DNA of 64,000 bases from Modestobacter sp. VKM Ac-2986. Lineage in GTDB: Bacteria > Actinomycetota > Actinomycetes > Mycobacteriales > Geodermatophilaceae. Positions 42,953-50,339 of the stretch are shown here, in pieces. How positions within the stretch are numbered: position 1 is the stretch's first letter; each line of letters opens with the position of its first letter. Below the pieces are notes generated by a model. It worked only from the letters and a program-made list of their open reading frames with translations. It was not told the origin of the DNA and ran no database searches. Made by a program: the position numbers and the translations under genes. The stretch spans positions 682,001-746,000 of the forward strand of contig NZ_JAPVBH010000002.1 in the NCBI RefSeq assembly GCF_026967795.1, given 5' to 3'.

Positions 42953-43372
42953 ATGGGCAGGCCGCGCAGCTTCGACGAGGCCGTCGCCGTGACCCGCGCC
43001 GCCGCGGTCTTCGCCGAGCTCGGGTACGAGGGCGCCAGCGTCGACGACCTCGTGCAGCGGCTGGGCGTGCACCGCGGCTCGCTGTACTCGACCTTCGGCA
43101 GCAAGCGCGCCCTCTACCTGCGGGTGCTCCGCGACCACGTCGACGGCCTGGCCGCGCCGGACGGGAACGGCGCCGACCTGACCCTGCTGCTGCGCGCGGC
43201 CGTCGAGCGCGCCCCGGTCGACCCCGAGGCGGCCGCGCTGGTGGCCCGGGGGCTGGACGCCCTGGCGGAGCACGTGCACCCCGCACCCGGCGAGGGCCCG
43301 GCCGCCGCCCTGGCCCGCCTGCTGGGCGAGCACCTCGTCCGCCGCGCCACCCACCACCAGGAGGACACGTGA
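42953..43372 (+). CDS. TetR-family repressor, short form
   Basis: A 139-residue TetR protein with a clear N-terminal HTH (ASVDDLVQRLGVHRGSLYSTFGSK) but a shortened C-terminal domain (about 80 residues instead of 130-150). It starts at ATG 42953, 22 bp beyond the palindromic operator, and overlaps the next gene (GTGA). It probably represses itself and the divergent F420-oxidoreductase/SDR operon. Confidence 0.9.
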   Translation: MGRPRSFDEAVAVTRAAAVFAELGYEGASVDDLVQRLGVHRGSLYSTFGSKRALYLRVLRDHVDGLAAPDGNGADLTLLLRAAVERAPVDPEAAALVARGLDALAEHVHPAPGEGPAAALARLLGEHLVRRATHHQEDT

Positions 43373-43725
43373 CCGCTGTCGAGATCGTCGGGGACACCCT
43401 CGTCGTCACCATGACCGGCCTGGACCGGTTCTGGTCGCTGCGCCGGCGGATCACCGTGCCGCTGGCACACGTACGGGGTGCGACCGCCGACCCCGGGGTG
43501 GTCCGGGAGCCCGCCGGCACCCGCTCCCCGGGGACGTACGTGCCGCGGGTGGTCACCGCCGGCAGCTACCGCCGGGACGGTGAGTGGACCTTCTGGAACC
43601 TGCGGGCGTCGCAGCAGCCCGTCGTCGTCGAGCTGGCCGGCGAACGGTTCCGCCGGCTGGTGCTCGGGGTCGACGACGCCCGTGCGGTGGCCGAGCGGGT
43701 GGAGCGCGCCCTGACCCGCAGCTGA
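43369..43725 (+). CDS. Small PH-like beta-barrel protein, unknown function
   Basis: A 118-residue protein predicted to be mostly beta strands ending in one helix: VEIVGDTLVVTMTGLDRFWSL, ITVPLAHVRGA, TFWNLRASQQPVVVEL, then DDARAVAERVERALTRS. The layout suggests a bacterial PH-like domain. It is coupled to the TetR gene by a 4-bp overlap, so it belongs to that regulatory unit. No catalytic motif. Confidence 0.75.
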   Translation: MTAVEIVGDTLVVTMTGLDRFWSLRRRITVPLAHVRGATADPGVVREPAGTRSPGTYVPRVVTAGSYRRDGEWTFWNLRASQQPVVVELAGERFRRLVLGVDDARAVAERVERALTRS

Positions 43726-43809
43726 CCACGCCGGGGTGCGGCCGGACCGGGGCGACGGCAGAGTGCTCCAGGACCCGCCGGACACGACGACGCAGCCCGA
43801 GGAGGACCC

Positions 43810-44460
43810 GTGCAGCCCGCGCCCCCCGCACCCCGGGTCGTCGTCCGCGGCGAGGCGGTCGCCGAGGTGCTCCCCGACGCCGCGGACCTCACCGTCACCG
43901 TCGAGGTCCGCGACCGTCGCCGGGACGCCGCGCTGACCCGGCTGGCCGAGCGGCAGCGGTCGCTCACCGACCTGCTCGAGGCCGCCCGCGGCGACCTGGC
44001 CGGGGTGGTCACCGACGCGGTCGCCGCCTACCCCGAGTCGGGGGACGGCAGCCGGGTCAGCGGCCACGTCGCGGTGACCACGACCCGGGTGCGGATGGCC
44101 GACGTGGCGGCGGCCGGCGAGCTGGCGGTGGCCGTCGCGACGCTGCCGGACACCTCGCTGCACGGGCCGCACTGGCGCGTCAGCCGAGGGCACCCGGTGC
44201 ACCAGCAGGTGCGCGGCGAGGCGGTCGCCGACGCGGTCGCCCGGGCCCGGGCCTACGCTGCTGCGCTGGGCTGCCGGCTCACCGGGCTGGTCGAGGTGCG
44301 CGACGTGGACACCCACGGCGGCGGCTCGATGCGGGCGTTCGCCGCGGTACCACCCGGCAGCTCCGGCCTGGACCTGCAGCCGGCACCCCAGGAGGTGCAC
44401 GGGCAGGTCGAGGCCACGTTCACCATGTCCGTCCCCGACCAGGAGGTCTTCACGCGATGA
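43810..44460 (+). CDS. SIMPL domain (DUF541) protein
   Basis: A 216-residue protein with the SIMPL pattern: VVVRGEAVAEVLPDAADLTVTVEVR at the N-terminus, VSGHVAVTTTRVRMADVA in the middle, HQQVRGEAVADAVARARAYAAALG, and a C-terminal VEATFTMSV strand. Unlike many SIMPL proteins it has no signal peptide, so it is cytoplasmic if GTG 43810 is right. It is coupled to the zinc metallopeptidase gene by an ATGA overlap. Confidence 0.85.
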   Translation: MQPAPPAPRVVVRGEAVAEVLPDAADLTVTVEVRDRRRDAALTRLAERQRSLTDLLEAARGDLAGVVTDAVAAYPESGDGSRVSGHVAVTTTRVRMADVAAAGELAVAVATLPDTSLHGPHWRVSRGHPVHQQVRGEAVADAVARARAYAAALGCRLTGLVEVRDVDTHGGGSMRAFAAVPPGSSGLDLQPAPQEVHGQVEATFTMSVPDQEVFTR

Positions 44461-45383
44461 GGTTCCGCGAGAGCGGCCGGCTGGACACCTCCGGTGTCCA
44501 GGACCGGCGGGGCGGCGGTCTGGGCGGTGGGCGCGGGCTGGCGGTCGGCGGTGGCGGACTGGGCGTCGTCGGGTTGATCGTGGTCGTGCTGTTCCAGGTG
44601 CTCGGCGGCAACGGCGGTGGCGGCGGGATCCCGACCGGCGGCTTCAGCGGCTTCGACGCCGGACAGGGCGCGGGACGGGCGTTCGACAACAGCGAGCTGG
44701 CCGCGTCCTGCGACGAGGTGGCCGACGCGAACACCTCCGCGGAGTGCGCCGTCGTGGCCAGCATCGACTCCATCCAGGACTACTGGGGCGCCACCCTGGG
44801 CGCGGACTACCAGCCGGCCGACACCGTGTTCTTCTCCGACCAGGTGCAGAGCGCGTGCGGCCCCGCCAGCAGCGGCACCGGGCCGTTCTACTGCCCCGGT
44901 GACTCGCTGGTCTACATCGACCTGTCCTTCTTCGACGACCTGCAGACCCGGTTCGGGGCCGAGGGCGGGGCCTTCGTCAACGCCTACGTGCTGGCCCACG
45001 AGTACGGCCACCACGTGCAGAACCTGCTGGGCATCAACCGGCAGGTGCAGCCCGGGGACGCCGGCCCGACCAGCGGCAGCGTCCGCCTGGAGCTGCAGGC
45101 CGACTGCTTCGCCGGCACCTGGGCCGACCACGCCGAGACGGTGCCCGACGAGACCGGCCAGCCGCTCATCGTCGACATCACCGACGACGACATCAACCGC
45201 GCACTGGACACCGCCGGGCGGATCGGCGACGACTTCATCCAGGAGAACCTGGGCGGGGGCCGCGTCGACGAGGAGTCGTTCACCCACGGCTCCTCGGAGC
45301 AGCGGCAGCGGTGGTTCTCCACCGGCTACTCCACCGGCGACCCCAGCCAGTGCGACACCTTCGCCACCGACGACCTGGGCTGA
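44457..45383 (+). CDS. YpfJ-type neutral zinc metallopeptidase, membrane anchored
   Basis: A 308-residue protein with a short basic N-terminus, one membrane helix (about residues 31-49) and a Gly-rich linker, then the catalytic domain. The zinc site is AHEYGHHVQNLLG (HExxH) with LQADCFAGTWADH providing the downstream ligand region. Four cysteines in the extracytoplasmic part probably form disulfides. The substrate is unknown. ATG 44457 overlaps the SIMPL stop. Confidence 0.92.
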   Translation: MRFRESGRLDTSGVQDRRGGGLGGGRGLAVGGGGLGVVGLIVVVLFQVLGGNGGGGGIPTGGFSGFDAGQGAGRAFDNSELAASCDEVADANTSAECAVVASIDSIQDYWGATLGADYQPADTVFFSDQVQSACGPASSGTGPFYCPGDSLVYIDLSFFDDLQTRFGAEGGAFVNAYVLAHEYGHHVQNLLGINRQVQPGDAGPTSGSVRLELQADCFAGTWADHAETVPDETGQPLIVDITDDDINRALDTAGRIGDDFIQENLGGGRVDEESFTHGSSEQRQRWFSTGYSTGDPSQCDTFATDDLG

Positions 45384-45435
45384 GCACCGGACACGCGGGG
45401 GAAGCAGCCGGAGCTCCGCCGGGTTGTCGCCGGAC

Positions 45436-46101
45436 ATGACGACTCTCGGCATCATCGGCGCAGGCCACATCGGCACCGCCCTCGCCCAGGCAGCCCTCGA
45501 CGCCGGTCACGACGTCGTGATCAGCAACTCCCGCGGCCCGGAGACGCTCACCGACCTCGTCGCCGCCCTCGAGCAGCGCCCCCGACGGCGGGGTCAGGTT
45601 CGCGCCGACACCTCCGCCGGCGCAGCCGCCGCCGCCGACCTCGCGGTGGTCACCGTCCCGCTCGCAGCGGTGCCGCACGTCCCGGTCGAGCCGCTGGCCG
45701 GCAAGGTCGTGATCGACACGAACAACTACTACCCGCAGCGCGACGGGCAGATCGCCGAGCTCGACGACGAGACGACGACGACCGCCGAGCTGCTGCAGGC
45801 CCACCTGCCCACCTCGCGGGTGGTCAAGGCCTTCAACCACATCGGCGCCGCCGACATCCCCACGGCCGGCACCCCGGCCGGCACCCCGAACCGCCGCGCC
45901 CTCGCCGTGGCCGGGGACGACGAGGCGGCCAAGGCCACCGTGGTCGCCTTCATCGACGCGATCGGCTTCGACACCGTCGACCTCGGCCCGCTCGCCGAGG
46001 GCTGGCGCATCCAGCGGGACACCCCCGGCTACGGCGTGCCGCTCGACGCCGCCGGCCTGCGGGTCGCCACCGACTCGGCGAAGCGCTACCGCGACATGTG
46101 A
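45436..46101 (+). CDS. F420-dependent NADP reductase-like oxidoreductase
   Basis: A 221-residue Rossmann-fold protein: LGIIGAGHIGTALAQAAL binds NADP, VVISNSRGPETL follows, then VTVPLAAVP and VIDTNNYY. This is the NADPH:F420 reductase (Fno)/YqgN-like family, which links NADPH and deazaflavin pools. In some lineages members do not use F420; residues here do not settle that. ATG 45436 lies 52 bp after the peptidase gene. Confidence 0.88.
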   Translation: MTTLGIIGAGHIGTALAQAALDAGHDVVISNSRGPETLTDLVAALEQRPRRRGQVRADTSAGAAAAADLAVVTVPLAAVPHVPVEPLAGKVVIDTNNYYPQRDGQIAELDDETTTTAELLQAHLPTSRVVKAFNHIGAADIPTAGTPAGTPNRRALAVAGDDEAAKATVVAFIDAIGFDTVDLGPLAEGWRIQRDTPGYGVPLDAAGLRVATDSAKRYRDM

Positions 46102-46122
46102 GCCGCCGGCGCCCGCGGCCGG

Positions 46123-46983
46123 TCAGCCGGCCGCGAGCGCCTGCTCGGCCGCCTCGACCTCGGCGTTCCACTCCGGCTTCTCGGCCTGCCAGCGGTCCTC
46201 GGTGCGGCCCTGGCGCCAGTAGCCCGAGATCGAGGTGAACGCCGGGTCCAGCCCCCGCTCGGCCCGCAGGTGCAGCCGCAGCTCGCGCACCAGCCCGGCC
46301 TCGCCGTGCACGAACACGTGCCCGGTGCCCTCGGGCAGCGTCGCGGCGCGGACGGCGGCGACCAGTGACTGCCCCACCGGGGCCGGACCGCGGTGCACCC
46401 ACACGACCTCCACGTCCGCGGGCAGGTCGAGGTCGGCCTGCTCCTCCGCCCGGTCGGCGACCTCGACCACCACCAGCGCCGGGGCGCCGGCCGGCAGCCG
46501 GGTCAGCGCCGCACCGATGGCCGGCAGCGCGCTCTCGTCGCCGGCGAGCAGGTGCCAGTCGGCGTCCGGGCTGGGCGCGTACGCACCGCCCGGGCCGAAG
46601 AACTGGATCCGGTCGCCGGGCTGCGCGGCCGCCGCCCACGGCCCGGCCAGCCCGGTGTCGCCGTGGTGCACGAAGTCGATCGTCAGCTCACCGGCCGCGG
46701 CGTCCCACGCGCGGACCGTGTACGTGCGGGTGACCGGCCACTGCTCCGGCGGCAGCTCGGCGCGCAGCTGCTCGACGTCGAACGGGACGCCGTAGGTCGC
46801 GCCGGGCGGCGGGAAGAGCAGCTTGACGTAGTGGTCGGTGAACTCCCCCGCCGGGAAGCCGGCCAGCCCCTCACCGCCCAGGACGACACGGATCATGTGC
46901 GGCGTCACGCGGGAGGTGCACAGCACCTCACCGACCCGGGCCACCCGGGCCCGGCGCGGACCGCTCCTGGTCGGACTGCTCAC
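46123..46983 (-). CDS. Siderophore-interacting protein (FAD/NADPH ferric-siderophore reductase)
   Basis: A 286-residue SIP-family flavoprotein that reduces ferric siderophores in the cytoplasm to release iron. The FAD-binding motif is PVTRTYTVRAWD; VHHGDTGLAGPWA and PGDRIQFFGPGGAYAP follow; the C-terminal part has LLAGDESALPAI and GYWRQGRTEDRW. GTG 46983 has a strong AGGAGG ribosome site. A 19-bp palindrome resembling an IdeR/DmdR iron box lies 19 bp upstream, so expression is likely iron-repressed. Confidence 0.93.
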   Translation of the reverse strand: MSSPTRSGPRRARVARVGEVLCTSRVTPHMIRVVLGGEGLAGFPAGEFTDHYVKLLFPPPGATYGVPFDVEQLRAELPPEQWPVTRTYTVRAWDAAAGELTIDFVHHGDTGLAGPWAAAAQPGDRIQFFGPGGAYAPSPDADWHLLAGDESALPAIGAALTRLPAGAPALVVVEVADRAEEQADLDLPADVEVVWVHRGPAPVGQSLVAAVRAATLPEGTGHVFVHGEAGLVRELRLHLRAERGLDPAFTSISGYWRQGRTEDRWQAEKPEWNAEVEAAEQALAAG

Positions 46984-47002
46984 TGCGGACCTCCTGACCG
47001 AG

Positions 47003-47021
47003 GAAGGCAAGGCTTGCCTTC
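47003..47021 (-). promoter_or_regulatory. IdeR/DtxR-type iron box
   Basis: GAAGGCAAG and CTTGCCTTC are perfect 9-bp arms around a central G. By eye it matches 11 of 19 positions of the IdeR consensus, including the central AGGCT. It sits just before the siderophore-interacting protein gene. Confidence 0.65.
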
Positions 47022-47090
47022 GCCCGTAGGCTACCCGCCGACCGTGCGCTCCCCGGAACACGAACGTCATCGCGAAAGATCGAACTCGCG

Positions 47091-47117
47091 GTTTACGCCG
47101 TAGCGAGGGCCGGGTAC
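47091..47117 (+). promoter_or_regulatory. SigB/SigF-type general stress promoter
   Basis: GTTT, a 17-bp spacer and GGGTAC match the actinobacterial stress-sigma consensus well. It lies 221 bp before the first gene of the 47339-49355 operon, leaving a long untranslated leader. It accounts for part of the 355-bp gap 46984-47338; the leader itself shows no recognisable riboswitch. Confidence 0.6.
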
Positions 47118-47338
47118 CAGGACCTCCAACGGAACGGCGTCCCACCGAGGCCACGGTGGAACCCCCCAGTGTCGGCACCGCGGAACCTCGCGGTGTCAGC
47201 GCCGTCCCGCTCCAGCAGCTGCACCCGGTCCCTGTGGTCCGGCGATGGGGCATGCCCTGGAGCGGTCGGTGGACCACCGGGCACGGATGCCCAGTTCTGC
47301 TCAGTCCACGTACCGCCCATGCACGACGAGGAGGAACG

Positions 47339-48139
47339 ATGACGCACTCCATCGACACCCCGACGCCCTCAGCCCAGAGCGGCGCGACCCCCGTGTCCAC
47401 CGGCAGCCCGTCCACCAAGGACGTCGCCAAGGACCAGGCCGGCACCGTCGCCTCGACCGCCGCCTCCGCCGGCAGCCAGGTCGCCTCGACCGCTGCCGAC
47501 CAGGCCAAGCAGGTCACCCAGGAGACCAAGCGCCAGGCGCAGGACCTGATCGCCCAGGGCCGCACCCAGGTCACCAGCCAGCTGCAGGACCAGGCCCGCA
47601 ACGGCCAGCTGAAGGCCAGCGAGGGCCTGGAGCAGATCGCCCAGCAGCTGCGCACCATGGTGTCCGGCAGCGGCGAGACGCCCACCGGCCCCGCCGCCGA
47701 CCTGGTCACCCAGGCCGGTGACAAGGTCGAGGAGCTCGCCTCCTGGCTGCAGTCCCGCGAGCCCGGCGACCTGCTGGTCGAGGCACGCAACTTCGCCCGC
47801 CGTCGTCCCGGCGCCTTCATCCTCGGTGCTGCCGTGGCCGGCATCCTCGCCGGTCGCCTGACCACCGGCGTCGTGGCCGCCCACAAGGACGCCAGCCCGA
47901 GCACCGGCACCACGCCGCTGCCGGCCACCCCGTCCTACGGCACCACGAACTACGCCGCGGAGACCACGGCCACCGGCTACGCCGACGCCGGCTACGCGGG
48001 CACCACCTCCGGTTACGCCACGACCGGCACCACGGGCTCGGTCCCGCCGCCGCCGTACGGCACGACCGGCACCACCGGCACTTCCGGCATCGGCGGCTTC
48101 GACGACCCGGCCCGCACCTCGGGCCCGGGCCAGCTGTGA
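47339..48139 (+). CDS. Stress-associated membrane protein with Ala/Gln helix and Gly/Thr/Tyr tail
   Basis: 266 residues. Residues 25-130 form a long amphipathic helix rich in Ala, Gln and Lys (KDVAKDQAGTVASTAASAG and following), resembling late-embryogenesis-abundant or apolipoprotein-like helices. A hydrophobic segment (about 158-178) follows an FARRRPGAFILG turn. The C-terminal 80 residues are low-complexity with repeated Thr-Gly-Tyr and Gly-Thr-Thr units. It is the first gene of a three-gene operon with a holin-X-like and a DUF3618 protein. ATG 47339 has a GAGGAAC ribosome site. Confidence 0.85.
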   Translation: MTHSIDTPTPSAQSGATPVSTGSPSTKDVAKDQAGTVASTAASAGSQVASTAADQAKQVTQETKRQAQDLIAQGRTQVTSQLQDQARNGQLKASEGLEQIAQQLRTMVSGSGETPTGPAADLVTQAGDKVEELASWLQSREPGDLLVEARNFARRRPGAFILGAAVAGILAGRLTTGVVAAHKDASPSTGTTPLPATPSYGTTNYAAETTATGYADAGYAGTTSGYATTGTTGSVPPPPYGTTGTTGTSGIGGFDDPARTSGPGQL

Positions 48140-48705
48140 GCCACCCCTACGGCGGCCAGCCCGCCACCGGCTACGGCGACGGCGGGGCCACCAGCTACGT
48201 GCCCGGCGCAGAGTCGAACCAGGCGCAGTACCTGGACGACGAGCAGCCGATGACCGCCGACGGGCACCCCGACGTCGAGCACACCTCGGTCGGGAACCTG
48301 ATCGGCGGGGTGACGCAGGACTTCTCCGAGCTCATGCGGCTGGAGCTGGCGCTGGCCAAGGCAGAGCTGCGGGCCGAGGCGAACAAGGCCACGGCCGAGG
48401 TCAAGGCGCAGACCGGCAAGGCCGGCAAGGGCGTGGGCATGCTCGTCGGTGCCGCGGTCGCCGGCCTCATGGTCCTGGTCTTCCTCAGCTGCGCGATCTG
48501 GTGGGCCCTGGAGAACGTCATGGACGCGGGCCTGGCGGCCCTCATCGTGACCGTCCTCTGGGTGGTCATCGCCGCCGTCCTGGCGTCGATGGGCCGCAAG
48601 GCCCTCAAGACGATCGACTTCTCGGGACTGAAGCACCTCAACCCCAAGCCCGAACAGACCGTGGAGACCCTCCAGCAGGTCCCCGGCGCCCTCAAGCCCA
48701 ACTGA
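48136..48705 (+). CDS. Actinobacterial holin-X (Phage_holin_3_6) family protein
   Basis: 189 residues: a polar N-terminus, then SVGNLIGGVTQDFSELMRLELALAKAEL, an amphipathic helix typical of this family, and two membrane helices (GVGMLVGAAVAGLMVLVFLS and AALIVTVLWVVIAAVLAS). Despite the name, chromosomal members are envelope proteins, not phage lysis proteins; no prophage is present. GTG 48136 overlaps the previous stop (GTGA). Confidence 0.9.
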   Translation: MSHPYGGQPATGYGDGGATSYVPGAESNQAQYLDDEQPMTADGHPDVEHTSVGNLIGGVTQDFSELMRLELALAKAELRAEANKATAEVKAQTGKAGKGVGMLVGAAVAGLMVLVFLSCAIWWALENVMDAGLAALIVTVLWVVIAAVLASMGRKALKTIDFSGLKHLNPKPEQTVETLQQVPGALKPN

Positions 48706-48722
48706 CCGGACAGGAGACCGAC

Positions 48723-49355
48723 ATGACCAGCAGTGACCCGGACGTCATCCGTCGCCAGATCGAGGAGACCCGCGCCAACCTCAGCTACGAGGTCGACGCG
48801 CTCAACGAGAAGGTCAACCCCTCCCGGGTGGTCGACCGTCGCGTGGGCAAGGTCAAGACCAGCGCCTCCGGCCTGAAGGACCGCGTCTTCGGCGCGGCCC
48901 ACGAGACCGGCAACCACGCCGGTGGGGCGGCGCACAACGCCGCCGGCTCCGTGCAGGGCGCTGCCTCCGACGCCATGGGCGCCGTGCAGCAGGCCCCCGG
49001 CCAGCTCAAGACCCAGGCCCAGGGCAACCCCCTGGCCGCCGGTCTGATCGCCTTCGGCGTCGGCTGGCTCGTCTCCTCCCTCCTGCCCACCAGCGAGAAG
49101 GAGAAGCAGCTCGCCCAGCAGGCCGAGACCGCGGTCAAGGAGCACTCCCAGCCGCTGGTCGACCAGGCCAAGAACGTGGCGCAGGAGATCGGCGAGAACC
49201 TGAAGCCCGCCGCCCAGGACGCCGTCCAGTCGGTCAAGGCGACCGCGCAGGACGGTGTCCAGACGGTCAAGGCCGAGGGCCAGTCCGCCGCGCAGGACGT
49301 CCAGGGCACCGCCCAGGACGCCAAGCAGACCGTGCAGGGTCACGCCTCCGCCTGA
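48723..49355 (+). CDS. DUF3618 family protein with long Ala/Gln/Lys tail
   Basis: 210 residues. The DUF3618 start DPDVIRRQIEETRANLSYEVDALNEKVNPSRVV is followed by helical repeats, one hydrophobic segment (NPLAAGLIAFGVGWLVSSLLP, about 101-121), then a C-terminal region of repeated Ala-Gln-Asp-x-Val-Gln-x-Val-Lys units, like LEA-type stress proteins. It closes the stress operon and is followed by a perfect terminator. Confidence 0.9.
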   Translation: MTSSDPDVIRRQIEETRANLSYEVDALNEKVNPSRVVDRRVGKVKTSASGLKDRVFGAAHETGNHAGGAAHNAAGSVQGAASDAMGAVQQAPGQLKTQAQGNPLAAGLIAFGVGWLVSSLLPTSEKEKQLAQQAETAVKEHSQPLVDQAKNVAQEIGENLKPAAQDAVQSVKATAQDGVQTVKAEGQSAAQDVQGTAQDAKQTVQGHASA

Positions 49356-49373
49356 TCCTCACCCGCAGTTCCC

Positions 49374-49407
49374 GTCGGGCCCCGGTGCACCAGCACCGGG
49401 GCCCGAC
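49374..49407. terminator. Perfect 15-bp bidirectional terminator
   Basis: GTCGGGCCCCGGTGC and GCACCGGGGCCCGAC pair fully around a 4-base loop between the stress operon and the convergent DeoR operon. Confidence 0.88.
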
Positions 49408-49455
49408 GTGCGTCCGGGCACGACCACCGGGCTCGACCGCCACCGCCCGGCGTGC

Positions 49456-50301
49456 TCAGCCGGTCGAGCCCGCCACGTGCCCGTCGGCGTCGACGACGAC
49501 GACCTCCACCCCGGCGGCGTGGAAGGGCGCGACCGCCCCGGGTTCCGCGCCGTCGTCGGTGACCAGCGTCCACCCGTCGGGCAGCTGGGCCCAGGCGTGG
49601 AACGGCCGCCGCCCCAGCTTGGTGGCGTGCGCGAGCACGTAGACCCGCTGCGCCTGCCGGGCCATCAGCTCCTTGAGCCGCGTCTGCTCCAGCTCGGCCT
49701 CGCAGATGCCCCGGTCGGCGGTCACGCTGTCGGCCCCGAGGAAGACCCGGTCGAACGTCATCCGCTCCAGCGCCGCCTCGGCCAGCGGACCGACGAACCC
49801 CTGCGACAGGTGCCGCAGCGTGCCCCCGAGGCACTCGACGTGCACGTCCTCCGCGTCGGCCAGCGCCTGCAGACTGGTCAGCCCGGTGGTCGCGACGGTC
49901 AGCGGTGCGGTCCAGCGGAGCTCGTGCGCGAGCGCCCCGACCGTGGAGCCGGCGTCCAGGAGCACCGTCTCCCCGGCCACCACCTGCCGGGCAGCCCATC
50001 GGGCGATCCCCCGCTTGGCCTCGAACGCCTCGCCGATCCGCTGGCGGAGCGAGGGCTCGGCGTGGGTCAGCAGCGCCATCGCCCCGCCGTAGGTGCGGGC
50101 CAGCCGCCCCTCCGCGGTCAGCTGGGCGAGGTCCCGCCGGATGGTGGAGGCGGTCACCTCGAACACCGCCGCCAGCTCCTCCACCGAGGCCAGCCCCGTG
50201 GAGGTCGCCAGCCGGACGATCTCCTCCCGGCGGTACCGGGAGCCCGACTGCCGGCTGGACTCGCCCACGGTCTCGGACGGCGGGCGCTGGTCTGGCTGCA
50301 C
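49456..50301 (-). CDS. DeoR-family sugar-catabolism regulator
   Basis: A 281-residue regulator. The HTH region is VEELAAVFEVTASTIRRDLAQLTAEGRLARTYGGA. The C-terminal sugar-phosphate sensor domain has LLDAGSTVGALAHEL and FLGADSVTADRGICEAELEQTRLKELM, both typical DeoR ligand-site blocks. DeoR members respond to phosphorylated sugars, which fits the kinase fusion gene 38 bp upstream in the same transcript. It probably controls both arms of the locus through the repeats at 52736-52772. Confidence 0.93.
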   Translation of the reverse strand: MQPDQRPPSETVGESSRQSGSRYRREEIVRLATSTGLASVEELAAVFEVTASTIRRDLAQLTAEGRLARTYGGAMALLTHAEPSLRQRIGEAFEAKRGIARWAARQVVAGETVLLDAGSTVGALAHELRWTAPLTVATTGLTSLQALADAEDVHVECLGGTLRHLSQGFVGPLAEAALERMTFDRVFLGADSVTADRGICEAELEQTRLKELMARQAQRVYVLAHATKLGRRPFHAWAQLPDGWTLVTDDGAEPGAVAPFHAAGVEVVVVDADGHVAGSTG

Positions 50302-50339
50302 GGGGTCTCCCCTGCTGGAGGTGCGGTCGCAGCCGGCGG

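Noticed and set aside
48136-48705. Prophage remnant suggested by the holin-family protein
   Set aside because: Chromosomal holin-X proteins are common in actinobacteria, and no integrase, terminase, capsid or lysin gene is near.
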